A model generated the notes under the pieces. The model had not been told where the DNA came from and searched no databases. It worked only from the letters and a program-made list of their open reading frames with translations. Made by a program: the position numbers and the translations under genes. 64,000 nt of DNA from an uncultured Cohaesibacter sp. GTDB lineage: Bacteria; Pseudomonadota; Alphaproteobacteria; Rhizobiales; Cohaesibacteraceae. The stretch lies in assembly GCF_963664735.1 (NCBI RefSeq), contig NZ_OY761553.1, positions 759,303 to 823,302 on the forward strand, read 5' to 3'. Of the stretch, positions 54,796 to 62,836 are shown piece by piece. Position 1 is the first letter of the stretch. Each line of letters starts with the position of its first letter.

Positions 54796-56430
54796 TCAGA
54801 TTGGCAGACTGGAGGGGCGACGATATTTGATCCAGGTCGCGACGATCAGTCGGTTAAAGGTGAAAGCTGAAAAGACGGTGGTTACGATGCCAACGGCCAA
54901 CGTGATAGCAAACCCACGCACAGGGCCGGAGCCGAGTGAGAAGAGGATGATAGCAGCAATAAAGGTCGTGATGTTGGCGTCGAGGATCGTCCCCAATGCG
55001 CGGGAATAACCGGCGTCGATTGCAGCGAGCGTTGATCTACCGTAATTGTTTTCTTCTCGGATACGTTCGAAAATAAGCACGTTGGCGTCAACGGCCATGC
55101 CCACAGTCAAAACGATACCTGCGATGCCCGGTAACGTGAGCGTTGCTCCAAGGAATGAAAGCACGCCAAGCAACAGACAGACGTTTACGATAAGGGCGAT
55201 GTTGGCGAAAATGCCGAACAATCCGTAAGCAATGATCATGAAGACTACAACGGCCAGAGAACCGACGATACCTGCGATTTCACCGGCTGCAATCGAGTCA
55301 GCGCCAAGGCCAGGACCAACTGTCCGTTCTTCAACGATTGTCAATTTCGCAGGCAACGCACCGGCTCGCATCAGAACTGCGAGGTCATTGGCACTTTCGG
55401 CTGTAAATGAGCCGGAGATTATACCCGAACCGCCTCGGATTGGTTCGCGGATTGTCGGGGCAGAGATCACTTCATCGTCAAGCACGATGGCGAATGGCTG
55501 GCCAACATTCTGCTCGGTAACACGTGCGAATTTCTTGGCACCAGATGTGTTGAAGCGGAAGGAAACGACTGGTTCGTTGGTGCGGGAATCGAATGTAGGC
55601 TGGGCATCATCCAACTCATCGCCGGAAATCAGAACACGCTTTTTAACCAGATAAGGAACCCTGTCTTTGGGATCTTTCGGGTTTTGCGGGTCATCAGCTT
55701 CATATAGAACTTCAGAGTCTAGTGGCGGACGCGATGACAAGGCAGTTTCAGCCGCCATCGACGTGTCAACCATGCGGAATGACAGGTTAGCCGTTGTTTC
55801 CAGAATGTCTTTCAGGCGGTCAGGATCTTGCAAGCCGGGAACCTGCACCAGAATTCGGTCTTCACCTTCTCGCTGGATCGAAGGCTCTGTCGTTCCGAGC
55901 TCGTCAACACGGCGGCGGATAACTTCAACCGACTGGGACACTGCGCTTGAAACACGAGCGCTGATGCCCTCTTCGGTCAAGACCAACCGTACAAGACCAT
56001 CATCATTGACTTCAAGCGTTGACTCCATTGCTCCGCCACCGGTGAGTAGCGAGGTGGAAACAGGCTGAACCAGTTCCTGCAGTTTTGTCCGTGCGGCATC
56101 AAGCTGCGAGAGGTCTCGGATACGCACCTGAACAGCGCCATTTCTGGCAGCCAAACCGGTGTAGCCGATTTTATCTTCGCGCAATGCGGAGCGGACGTCG
56201 CCACGGAGAATCTCGAGACGGTCCTCGATGATTCCCTCTTTTTCCACTTGCATGAGAATGTGTGCACCACCCTGAAGGTCAAGGCCGAGAACAAGTTTGC
56301 CGTTTGGCAGCCAACTTGGGTAATCGTCCTTAATTTCTTGGTCGGTAAAAAGGTTGGGAATAGAAAAGAGAAGGCCTAACAGCACCACTAGTAAAACCAG
56401 CGCCACCTTCCATCGGGCAAAATGTAGCAT
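54796..56430 (-). CDS. secD: protein translocase subunit SecD
   Basis: SecD (544 residues) is the larger subunit of the SecDF motor. An N-terminal helix (WKVALVLLVVLLGLLFSIPNLF) is followed by the periplasmic P1 domain starting with GLDLQGGAHILMQVE, and a membrane part with ADSIAAGEIAGIVGS, AGIVLTVGMAVDANVLIFERIREE and the ALGTILDANITTFIAAI segment. The conserved aspartate in the VDANVLIF helix serves proton flow. The gene sits between yajC (78 bases upstream) and secF. Confidence 0.97.
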   Translation of the reverse strand: MLHFARWKVALVLLVVLLGLLFSIPNLFTDQEIKDDYPSWLPNGKLVLGLDLQGGAHILMQVEKEGIIEDRLEILRGDVRSALREDKIGYTGLAARNGAVQVRIRDLSQLDAARTKLQELVQPVSTSLLTGGGAMESTLEVNDDGLVRLVLTEEGISARVSSAVSQSVEVIRRRVDELGTTEPSIQREGEDRILVQVPGLQDPDRLKDILETTANLSFRMVDTSMAAETALSSRPPLDSEVLYEADDPQNPKDPKDRVPYLVKKRVLISGDELDDAQPTFDSRTNEPVVSFRFNTSGAKKFARVTEQNVGQPFAIVLDDEVISAPTIREPIRGGSGIISGSFTAESANDLAVLMRAGALPAKLTIVEERTVGPGLGADSIAAGEIAGIVGSLAVVVFMIIAYGLFGIFANIALIVNVCLLLGVLSFLGATLTLPGIAGIVLTVGMAVDANVLIFERIREENNYGRSTLAAIDAGYSRALGTILDANITTFIAAIILFSLGSGPVRGFAITLAVGIVTTVFSAFTFNRLIVATWIKYRRPSSLPI

Positions 56431-56508
56431 AAGGCTATCCTACCACCATTGGCAGTGCACCCGGATCAAGAATCCGAGTGCCAATTATTATCAAAAATTG
56501 AATGACGA

Positions 56509-56847
56509 CTATTTAGCATCGCCTGCAGGTTCACCTTTGGTGCGAACTTCTGCAATTGATTTGCGCATCAATTTGATTTTTACGCCTTCGGAAATTTCTA
56601 CAGTCACTTCGTTTTCGTCGGTCGCGTTGGTTACCTTGCCAACAATGCCGCCGTTGGAAACGATGGTATCGCCGCGGCGCACGTTAGAGATAAGCTCTGC
56701 ATGCTTTTTCATTTGCTGACGTTGCGGACGAATGATCAGGAAATACATGATCACGAAGATCAAGATGAAAGGCAAAACGGAAATCAGGAATTCCGGCCCG
56801 GCGGCGGCTCCACCTGCGCTCTGTGCAAAAGCTGGCGTTACAAACAT
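56509..56847 (-). CDS. yajC: preprotein translocase accessory subunit YajC
   Basis: YajC (112 residues) is the small single-pass partner of SecDF. It has one transmembrane helix (FLISVLPFILIFVIMYFLI) followed by the signature RPQRQQMKKHAELISNVRRGD, VVSNGGIVGKV-like and EGVKIKLMRKSIAEV. The leading MFVTPAFAQSAGGAAAG is alanine-rich and periplasmic. It heads the operon, whose promoter should lie in 56848-57100, divergent from the DUF815 gene. Confidence 0.95.
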   Translation of the reverse strand: MFVTPAFAQSAGGAAAGPEFLISVLPFILIFVIMYFLIIRPQRQQMKKHAELISNVRRGDTIVSNGGIVGKVTNATDENEVTVEISEGVKIKLMRKSIAEVRTKGEPAGDAK

Positions 56848-57100
56848 TACTTGCTCCTTTGAGGCCAGTTCGGACGTTATCCAGTCCCTTTAGGCTTATT
56901 TAGGTTTGAGCGGACTATAGCGGTCTCGGCGGAGTTTGCAAATAGTCTGTTGATGGTTTGCAACGCCCGGCTCAATTCTGCTAATTAAGGCTTAGACATA
57001 ATGGTCCTTTGTGCAAAGGGAAAGGGTGTAGCTGTGCTTTCTTGCGATTTTTCTGCACCTAAATTGGCGCAGGGCAACTAAAGACGGAGTCTTTACTCTT

Positions 57101-57979
57101 ATGACCGCTAAATCACTCGCTGATATCGCCGCAATATTAAAAGAAATTCATGCCAGTATAGAGCGTGCGGTGCCCCCTGCTCCCGAATATGTGGACCTTA
57201 GCATCGCCGACGCCTTTGTTTGGCATGCCGATCCCGTTCCGCATTTACAAGCAGTGCCAAAAGTCAATCGGGTTGATCTTTCTCTGCTCAAGGCGGTCGA
57301 TAGAAACAGGGACATGATTCTCGAAAATACCAAGCGGTTCGCCACGGGGCTTCCTGCCAACAATGCCCTCTTGTGGGGCGCACGCGGCATGGGCAAGAGT
57401 TCTTTGGTCAAGGCGTGTCATGCAACTGTGAATGATGAGATGAAGGACAAAAGCCGTGCGCTCAAGCTGATCGAGATCGCGCGTGAGGACATCGATAGCC
57501 TGCCGATCCTGATGAACATTCTAAGGGAGCATCAAGAGCGTTGTATTCTCTTCTGTGATGATCTCTCATTTGACCACGGCGAGACAGCTTACAAATCGCT
57601 CAAGGCCGTTCTGGATGGCGGTATCGAGGGACGTCCGAACAATGTTCTTTTCTATGCTACCTCAAACCGGCGTCATTTGATGCCGCGTGACATGATCGAG
57701 AATGAGCGGTCTACTTCCATCAACCCAAGTGAGGCCGTTCAGGAAAAGGTGTCCCTCTCCGACCGTTTCGGCCTATGGATCGGTTTTCATAACTGCTCGC
57801 AAAGTGATTATCTGTCGATGGTTGAAGGCTACGTTGCAAAATATGGAATTGATGTTGACGCAGATGAAATGCGGGCATCCGCCCTTGAATGGGCCACAAC
57901 CCGAGGCTCTCGTTCCGGCCGCGTGGCTTGGCAGTTCATACAGGACCTAGCTGGCGCTAAGGGGGTAAAACTGGATTGA
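57101..57979 (+). CDS. DUF815 family AAA-type ATPase
   Basis: A 292-residue P-loop protein of the DUF815 family (COG2607), predicted AAA+ ATPase of unknown role. Walker A is G93-ARGMGKS-100, Walker B CILFCDDLSF, with sensor-like ATSNRRHL and the C-terminal RSGRVAWQFIQDL arginine helix. Members are common in proteobacteria and often neighbour yajC; here the two are divergent, about 250 bases apart. The ATG at 57101 has GGAG ten bases upstream. It is followed by a decayed region with a repeat and an IS remnant. Confidence 0.88.
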   Translation: MTAKSLADIAAILKEIHASIERAVPPAPEYVDLSIADAFVWHADPVPHLQAVPKVNRVDLSLLKAVDRNRDMILENTKRFATGLPANNALLWGARGMGKSSLVKACHATVNDEMKDKSRALKLIEIAREDIDSLPILMNILREHQERCILFCDDLSFDHGETAYKSLKAVLDGGIEGRPNNVLFYATSNRRHLMPRDMIENERSTSINPSEAVQEKVSLSDRFGLWIGFHNCSQSDYLSMVEGYVAKYGIDVDADEMRASALEWATTRGSRSGRVAWQFIQDLAGAKGVKLD

Positions 57980-58394
57980 GGAAGGGCTGGTATCGGTTGG
58001 TAATGGCCGGTGAGCGGACTTTTGAGACATTGGATGCAGCGCAGAAATTTCATGCGCCGATGTACTCTTCTGGCAAAGAGGGCTGATTGCGGTCATTGCC
58101 CGCAGATGCGAGATCTTCTACGGCGCAGGCTAAAGCGGCCATTCAAGGGACTTCGAGGCGCATCTAGGCTGTGGCCGTCAGTTCGAGCGGATTGTGGGCT
58201 TTTGGTGTGGGGGTAGGATCTGATTCGACACTGTGGGAAGCAGTCGATTGAAACTTCTTCGACGCCAGACACTCAGTGTCAGTGTTTTCAGGAGGCTTCC
58301 AAATAGTCTCTGCAGTGTCCCGTCTCAACGTCTATGAGACAGAACGGATAAAGGAGGGTTTTGGCTCATCGTAGTTCTATCAAAGGAAGCGAAG
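57980..58394. other. decayed intergenic stretch before the IS remnant
   Basis: About 415 bases with no supportable gene; the frame at 58010-58216 is arginine-rich and without a ribosome site. It contains copy B of the dispersed repeat and, at about 58313, the sequence TGCAGTGTCCCGTCTCAA, which may be the left end of the IS3-type remnant. Confidence 0.45.
58014..58117 (+). repeat. dispersed intergenic repeat, copy B
   Basis: A 104-base stretch that shares GCGGAC, GAGACATT, GAAATTT, CTGGCA and GCAGATGCGAGATCTT with copy A (39043-39149, minus strand) in the same order and nearly the same spacing. It lies in accessory or decayed DNA, as copy A does. Confidence 0.6.
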
Positions 58395-58768
58395 ATGAGA
58401 CAGAAATCCGTGCCAAGCAAATCGCCGGCTGAAAAGCAATCAAGGATATCCACCGTAACACACGTAAGCGGTATTCCGCTGAAGAGAAGATCCGCATTGT
58501 GCTCGAAGGGTTGCGAGGCGAAGACAGCATTGCAGCCCTTTGTCGCCGCGAGGGGATCTCGGAGAGCCTCTATTACACTTGGTCGAAGGAATTTCTGGAA
58601 GCGGGCAAGAAGCGCCTTGCAGGCGACACTACTCGTGTGGCCACAACAGACGAGGTCAAGGCCCTGCTCAAGGAAGCACGGGATCGGAAGGAAGTCGTCG
58701 CTGAGCAGACGTTGGAATTGCGCCTTCTTAAAAAAAGCATGCTGGGCGATGGGGACGGCGACGACTGA
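58395..58768 (+). pseudogene. IS3-family transposase OrfA remnant, frameshifted
   Basis: The N-terminal part from ATG 58395 (MRQKSVPSKSPAEK) and the downstream part in another frame (IHRNTRKRYSAEEKIRIVLE, then GEDSIAALCRREGISESLYY, helix-turn-helix) join if one A is restored in the AAAA at 58432-58435. The rest, ending VAEQTLELRLLKKSM, is a typical IS3-type OrfA with its leucine zipper. So the gene was intact and is now broken. Confidence 0.8.
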
Positions 58769-58860
58769 GATACCCCGCCGCAGAAAAACTGGAAATCATC
58801 CGGTTGGTGGAGCAATCCCATCAACCGGTCAAGTGGACACAGGAGCAGTTGGACAGTGTG
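58765..58860 (+). pseudogene. IS3-family transposase OrfB N-terminal fragment
   Basis: Just after OrfA the frame RYPAAEKLEIIRLVEQSHQP matches the start of IS3-type OrfB, but the start codon is CTG and similarity ends near 58860 in WTQEQLDSVN. The catalytic DDE domain is absent. No inverted repeat is evident at the right side. The following 255 bases up to the LysR gene show no gene I can support. Confidence 0.7.
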
Positions 58861-59116
58861 AATCTGCGGGTAATAACTCAACAAGACTACTTAGCCGTCT
58901 ATGTTCCAGAACGTCTCACTCGCACCACAGCCTTGCTACCTAGATTTGTATTATCTTTTGTATCATTGAGCTTCGAGACAGGTCTTCTGGGGATGAACGC
59001 TTCTGGAATTCCGTTAGCTTCCAATCCGAAGACATTGATAGCGATATCGGCCACACTTTGCTTGGTAGATCCAACAAGCCTTTTAATTTGAATAGGAAAT
59101 TGGCGGATTGCCGCGA

Positions 59117-59995
59117 TCAAATGGAATCAAGGCCTCCAGACAAAGTTGATGAGAAGAAGGCATTGATTGTTTTGCTCTTTCTATCGGCGCTACAAAAGAC
59201 GACTTCGTCATAGAAATGATCGAGTTCTTCAACATCGATCTGTACTATTCCGTTGTTCCTGCTGGTACCATGGCTCCAAATAAAGCCAATGCCTAATCCG
59301 TTTGCGACCGCTTCACACACTCCATCTCGGGTCTCCAAAACGAATTGCGGAGAGACCGTCAGATTTTGCTGCCTAAATGCCTTGTCGACGACTTTTTGGG
59401 TAGATGAGCCCGACGTGCGAAAAATCAGAGGAAAATGACGTAAATCTCGAAGAGAAATCTTTTTTTTCTCGGCAATTTTGTGGCTCGGCTGGACGATGGC
59501 CACAACTTTTTGTTTCAAACAGACACGGCTGAAGAACCGACCGTCTTTGGGCAGATTAGGCAAAATGCCCACATCAACAATATCCTCAAGAACGTTGTCG
59601 ACAATCTCATTGAAATTACCAAATGTCACGTCGACTTGAACATAGGGAAACTGCTTCTTGAATTTTCCTATCAAAGCCATTCCGGGCATAGTATTACCAA
59701 GTCCGATCCGGATGCTCGTGGTGTTTGCCTTATCCCCGCGCTTGAGCATGATGAGCGCTTCCCTTTCCAACTTTTCGATCTGGTAAGTGATCTGCGTCAG
59801 CTCCAGACAAAAATCTGTTGGCACGAGCTGTCGTCCCTGTACCTCAAACAGTTGAATCCCGTAATGCTCTTCCAATTTGTGGATTGATTGGCTGATCGCA
59901 GGCTGTGTCATGCCCAAAGCACGGGCAGCAGCGGAGAAACTGCCCTGCTCCAACACAGCATTCACGGCCTTCAGGCGAGCATGGCTCAATGACAT
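59117..59995 (-). CDS. LysR-type transcriptional regulator
   Basis: A 292-residue LysR-type regulator with an N-terminal winged helix-turn-helix (RLKAVNAVLEQGSFSAAARA, then MTQPAISQSIHKLEEHYG) and a C-terminal two-lobed effector domain beginning near TSIRIGLGN. It lies downstream of the ABC transport genes on the same strand, 159 bases from the ATPase gene. Since LysR regulators often control adjacent genes, it may respond to the transporter's substrate; the ligand is unknown. The end of the gene abuts the IS-decayed zone. Confidence 0.9.
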   Translation of the reverse strand: MSLSHARLKAVNAVLEQGSFSAAARALGMTQPAISQSIHKLEEHYGIQLFEVQGRQLVPTDFCLELTQITYQIEKLEREALIMLKRGDKANTTSIRIGLGNTMPGMALIGKFKKQFPYVQVDVTFGNFNEIVDNVLEDIVDVGILPNLPKDGRFFSRVCLKQKVVAIVQPSHKIAEKKKISLRDLRHFPLIFRTSGSSTQKVVDKAFRQQNLTVSPQFVLETRDGVCEAVANGLGIGFIWSHGTSRNNGIVQIDVEELDHFYDEVVFCSADRKSKTINAFFSSTLSGGLDSI

Positions 59996-60154
59996 ATAGA
60001 CGCCCCAATGGAATATTGTTCAGGTTGGCTATAATCATACATTTGAGTTTCGCTAATGTGTCAGTAGCAAGACTTTTATGTTACAAGCCTTGTGAGCATT
60101 TATTTTCTGCCTGAAACTGACACCGATCCTTGCCAACACCAGAGCAAATGCCGA

Positions 60155-61897
60155 TCAGGCCACTTGCTCCAGTATGAAATGTCCTGCTCTTTTCTCCACC
60201 AGAGCCCCAGCGGGAAGCTCCTGCCCCACCTCGAGGACCACTCGCGGAGGTGGGGTGGATCCAAGCGATGTATTGAGATGCCTTTTCTGTGGATCGGGGC
60301 TAGGAACCGCCGACAACAATCTGCGGGTATAATCATGAAGCGGATCGGAGAGAACATCTCCTGACGGTCCCATCTCTACAATTTGGCCAGCATACATCAC
60401 GGCAATCCTCTGGCTGATGCGTTCAACCACCGCAATGTCATGAGAGATGAACAGGAAGGAAACCTTCTCCCTTGCCTGAAGATCCAGCATCAAGTCGGTT
60501 ACTTGTCTCGCTATCGACACATCGAGAGCAGAAACGGCTTCATCTGCAATAATCAGCTTGGGCTGCACTGAAAGGGCTCTGGCAATGCACAGACGTTGCC
60601 TTTGCCCGCCAGAAAACTGGTGCGGATAGCGATAGATCGCGCCCGTCTCCAACCCGACTTTTTCGACAAGAGAGGCAGCCAGATCTTTTGAATCTCGAGC
60701 GGAAACCATGCCATGAATGCGGGCAGGTTCGGTGATGAGTTCATGAACGGGCAATCTGGGGTTAAGGCTGGCAAATGGGTCCTGGAAAATCATCTGCGCG
60801 TTTTTACGCGCCGCTCTCAAACGATCCGAAGCCAAGCCCGTCAGTGTCGTGCCGTTGATCTCGATCGATCCCTCGGCAGGCTCAATCAGTCGCAGAACAG
60901 AGCGCGCCAAAGTCGACTTTCCGCAGCCTGATTCTCCCACTAGACCGAGTGTTTCTCCTTCGTTCAAGGTGAAAGAAACGTCCCTGACAGCGTGAATATT
61001 AGCGTGAACCTTCCGCAGAAGCCCTTTTCGTAGTGGAAATCTGGTCGACAAGTTACGAACCGTCATGACCGGCCTGGCACCACACGCAACCGCATCCGTG
61101 CCCGAACCGAGCTTCGGAGTCGCGGCCATCAACCTGCGTGAATAGTCCGCTTTGGGTTTCGAGAACAGATCGGTGACGTTCGCTTCTTCCTGCTTGATGC
61201 CATCCTTGAGCACCACAACCCGGTCCGCAATTTCAGCGACAACGCCCATATCGTGGGTTATGAACAGAATGGCCATTCCAATCTCGCCTTGCAGAGCGCG
61301 GATAAGATTGAGGATTTCGGCTTGAGTTGTGACGTCGAGCGCTGTTGTGGGTTCATCTGCGATGAGCAATTTCGGACGGCAGGCCAGTGCCATAGCAATC
61401 ATGACACGCTGACGTAGTCCTCCTGAAAGTTCATGAGGATACTGTTTAAGGCGTCGGGCGGCATCGGGGATGCGTACCAGATTCAGAGCTTTAACCGAGG
61501 CATCCAAGGCCTCTTTCATGGTCATGCCGCGATGGTAGGTGTAAAGTTCTGCTAACTGGTTGCCAATGGTTAGAACCGGATTGAGAGACGTCATCGGCTC
61601 CTGAAACACCATAGAGATCTTGTCGCCACGGAACTGGTTCAACTTGACACCGGAAAGGCCGGTGACATCAATCACCTCTTTTCCATCATTCAGCGCAATC
61701 CGTCCTTTGGCAATCTGCCCGCCTTCTCGTTCGATCAAGCGAAGGATGGAAAGCGCTGTCGCGGATTTTCCAGATCCAGACTCTCCCACCAAAGCTACGG
61801 TTTCATGTGCATTGATGTCAAAGGAAAGCCCTTTTACAGCCTCGTGGCTACCGAAGGAAACATATAGATCTTCAACGCGAAGGATAGGGTCGATCAT
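60155..61897 (-). CDS. ABC transporter, fused double ATP-binding protein (peptide/opine type)
   Basis: A 580-residue protein with two complete ABC ATPase domains, as in GsiA or DppD-DppF fusions. Cassette 1 (about 1-260): Walker A GESGSGKSA, signature LSGGLRQRV, Walker B LLIADEPTTALD. Cassette 2 (about 285-540): Walker A GESGCGKST, signature FSGGQRQRL, LIIADEAVSALD. The oligopeptide-family C-terminal segment PLHDYTRRLLSAVPSPDP follows the second. The ATG overlaps the end of the metallophosphoesterase gene by four bases, so the two are translationally coupled. Permease genes are not between it and the binding protein and must lie upstream of the window edge or elsewhere. Confidence 0.93.
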   Translation of the reverse strand: MIDPILRVEDLYVSFGSHEAVKGLSFDINAHETVALVGESGSGKSATALSILRLIEREGGQIAKGRIALNDGKEVIDVTGLSGVKLNQFRGDKISMVFQEPMTSLNPVLTIGNQLAELYTYHRGMTMKEALDASVKALNLVRIPDAARRLKQYPHELSGGLRQRVMIAMALACRPKLLIADEPTTALDVTTQAEILNLIRALQGEIGMAILFITHDMGVVAEIADRVVVLKDGIKQEEANVTDLFSKPKADYSRRLMAATPKLGSGTDAVACGARPVMTVRNLSTRFPLRKGLLRKVHANIHAVRDVSFTLNEGETLGLVGESGCGKSTLARSVLRLIEPAEGSIEINGTTLTGLASDRLRAARKNAQMIFQDPFASLNPRLPVHELITEPARIHGMVSARDSKDLAASLVEKVGLETGAIYRYPHQFSGGQRQRLCIARALSVQPKLIIADEAVSALDVSIARQVTDLMLDLQAREKVSFLFISHDIAVVERISQRIAVMYAGQIVEMGPSGDVLSDPLHDYTRRLLSAVPSPDPQKRHLNTSLGSTPPPRVVLEVGQELPAGALVEKRAGHFILEQVA

Positions 61898-62766
61898 TTT
61901 CTTTGCTCCCTGGCGACAGAACGAGCTTCGGGATGCTCGCGAAAGACAGGCATGCGCGTTGTCCAGCGCTCGACCTTCGGCGTGAAACTGTAGTCGATCG
62001 GGTCTTTGCCCAAAACTTGCCAGTGCACTCTCTCGTCCAGTTCAATAAGCCCATAAGCGCCGGCAGGCTCTCCTTGTGTGGTAAAACTCTCGGTCAGAGA
62101 CTGCTGGGTCAGGTGGGTAATACCGTCGATTTTGGTGATCGTGTTCCAATGCACGTGGCCGGACAAAAAAACGACTGGCACGCTAGCTTGCGCAAGGGCT
62201 TCTCGAGCCCGCTCTGCCATTGGGTAAGTCGACGACGAAGCATTATTCTCGAAATAGTAATTGCCAATCTGGCTGTGACCGGAAACCGGCACATGGCTGA
62301 CCACAAGAAGAGGCCGATCAGCATTCTGTGTCGTGCGGGAAAGCCACAGCAGATCATTCTCACGCAGGACAAAGCCTGAATAGTCCGCCCCCCGGACAAT
62401 CTTGCTGTCTGCACGCCAGAGCGCGATGCGCCAGCCGCCGACATCCAGTGTTTGATGGTCAAGTGATTGGTTCAGGATGGCTTCATTGTCGCAAACATCC
62501 AGATGCTCTCTGTCATGATTACCGCAAATGTGATGAAGCGGCACGCTCAGCCCGTGAAAAGCGTCTTTGACTTCCTGTTCAAGCCGGAGGTCCGTATCCC
62601 GATCGATATCGGAAATCCTGTCCCCCAAATCCAGAACGAAGTCAGGTTTGACGTCATCTACATAGCGTTTGAATTCGTCGATCAATTGAAGCGCAGCATC
62701 GCCGCGTTTGGTGCAGCTAAGTGCCCCATGATGGATATCAGCAATAACACAAATTCGAACAGACAT
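61894..62766 (-). CDS. calcineurin-like metallophosphoesterase in an ABC operon
   Basis: A 290-residue cytoplasmic phosphoesterase with the five metal-binding motifs: DIHHG (D-x-H), GDRISD (GD), GNHDRE (GNHD), SHVPVSGHS (H), and GHVHWN (GHxH). The layout resembles CpdA/Icc-type phosphodiesterases and glycerophosphodiester-type enzymes, so it probably cleaves a phosphodiester or phosphomonoester. It is placed between the binding protein and ATPase genes of a peptide-type ABC operon, suggesting action on an imported phosphorylated compound. The ATG at 62766 follows GAGAGG; the frame extends to 62892 without a better start. Confidence 0.9.
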   Translation of the reverse strand: MSVRICVIADIHHGALSCTKRGDAALQLIDEFKRYVDDVKPDFVLDLGDRISDIDRDTDLRLEQEVKDAFHGLSVPLHHICGNHDREHLDVCDNEAILNQSLDHQTLDVGGWRIALWRADSKIVRGADYSGFVLRENDLLWLSRTTQNADRPLLVVSHVPVSGHSQIGNYYFENNASSSTYPMAERAREALAQASVPVVFLSGHVHWNTITKIDGITHLTQQSLTESFTTQGEPAGAYGLIELDERVHWQVLGKDPIDYSFTPKVERWTTRMPVFREHPEARSVAREQRK

Positions 62767-62796
62767 GACCGGACCTCTCGTCACAAGAATGAGCAA

Positions 62797-62821
62797 GTGC
62801 TGTCGGGTGTCCCGACAGCAC
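62797..62821. other. intercistronic hairpin between binding-protein and metallophosphoesterase genes
   Basis: A perfect 11-base stem GTGCTGTCGGG and CCCGACAGCAC around a three-base loop, with no T-run. Hairpins here usually protect the upstream part of the mRNA, raising binding-protein levels over the downstream genes. Confidence 0.7.
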
Positions 62822-62836
62822 ATGGCGTTAAAAAAA

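Noticed and set aside
58899..59120. 73-codon minus-strand frame between the IS remnant and LysR, with a protein-like patch
   Set aside because: No ribosome site or recognised family; at most a fragment of a lost gene.
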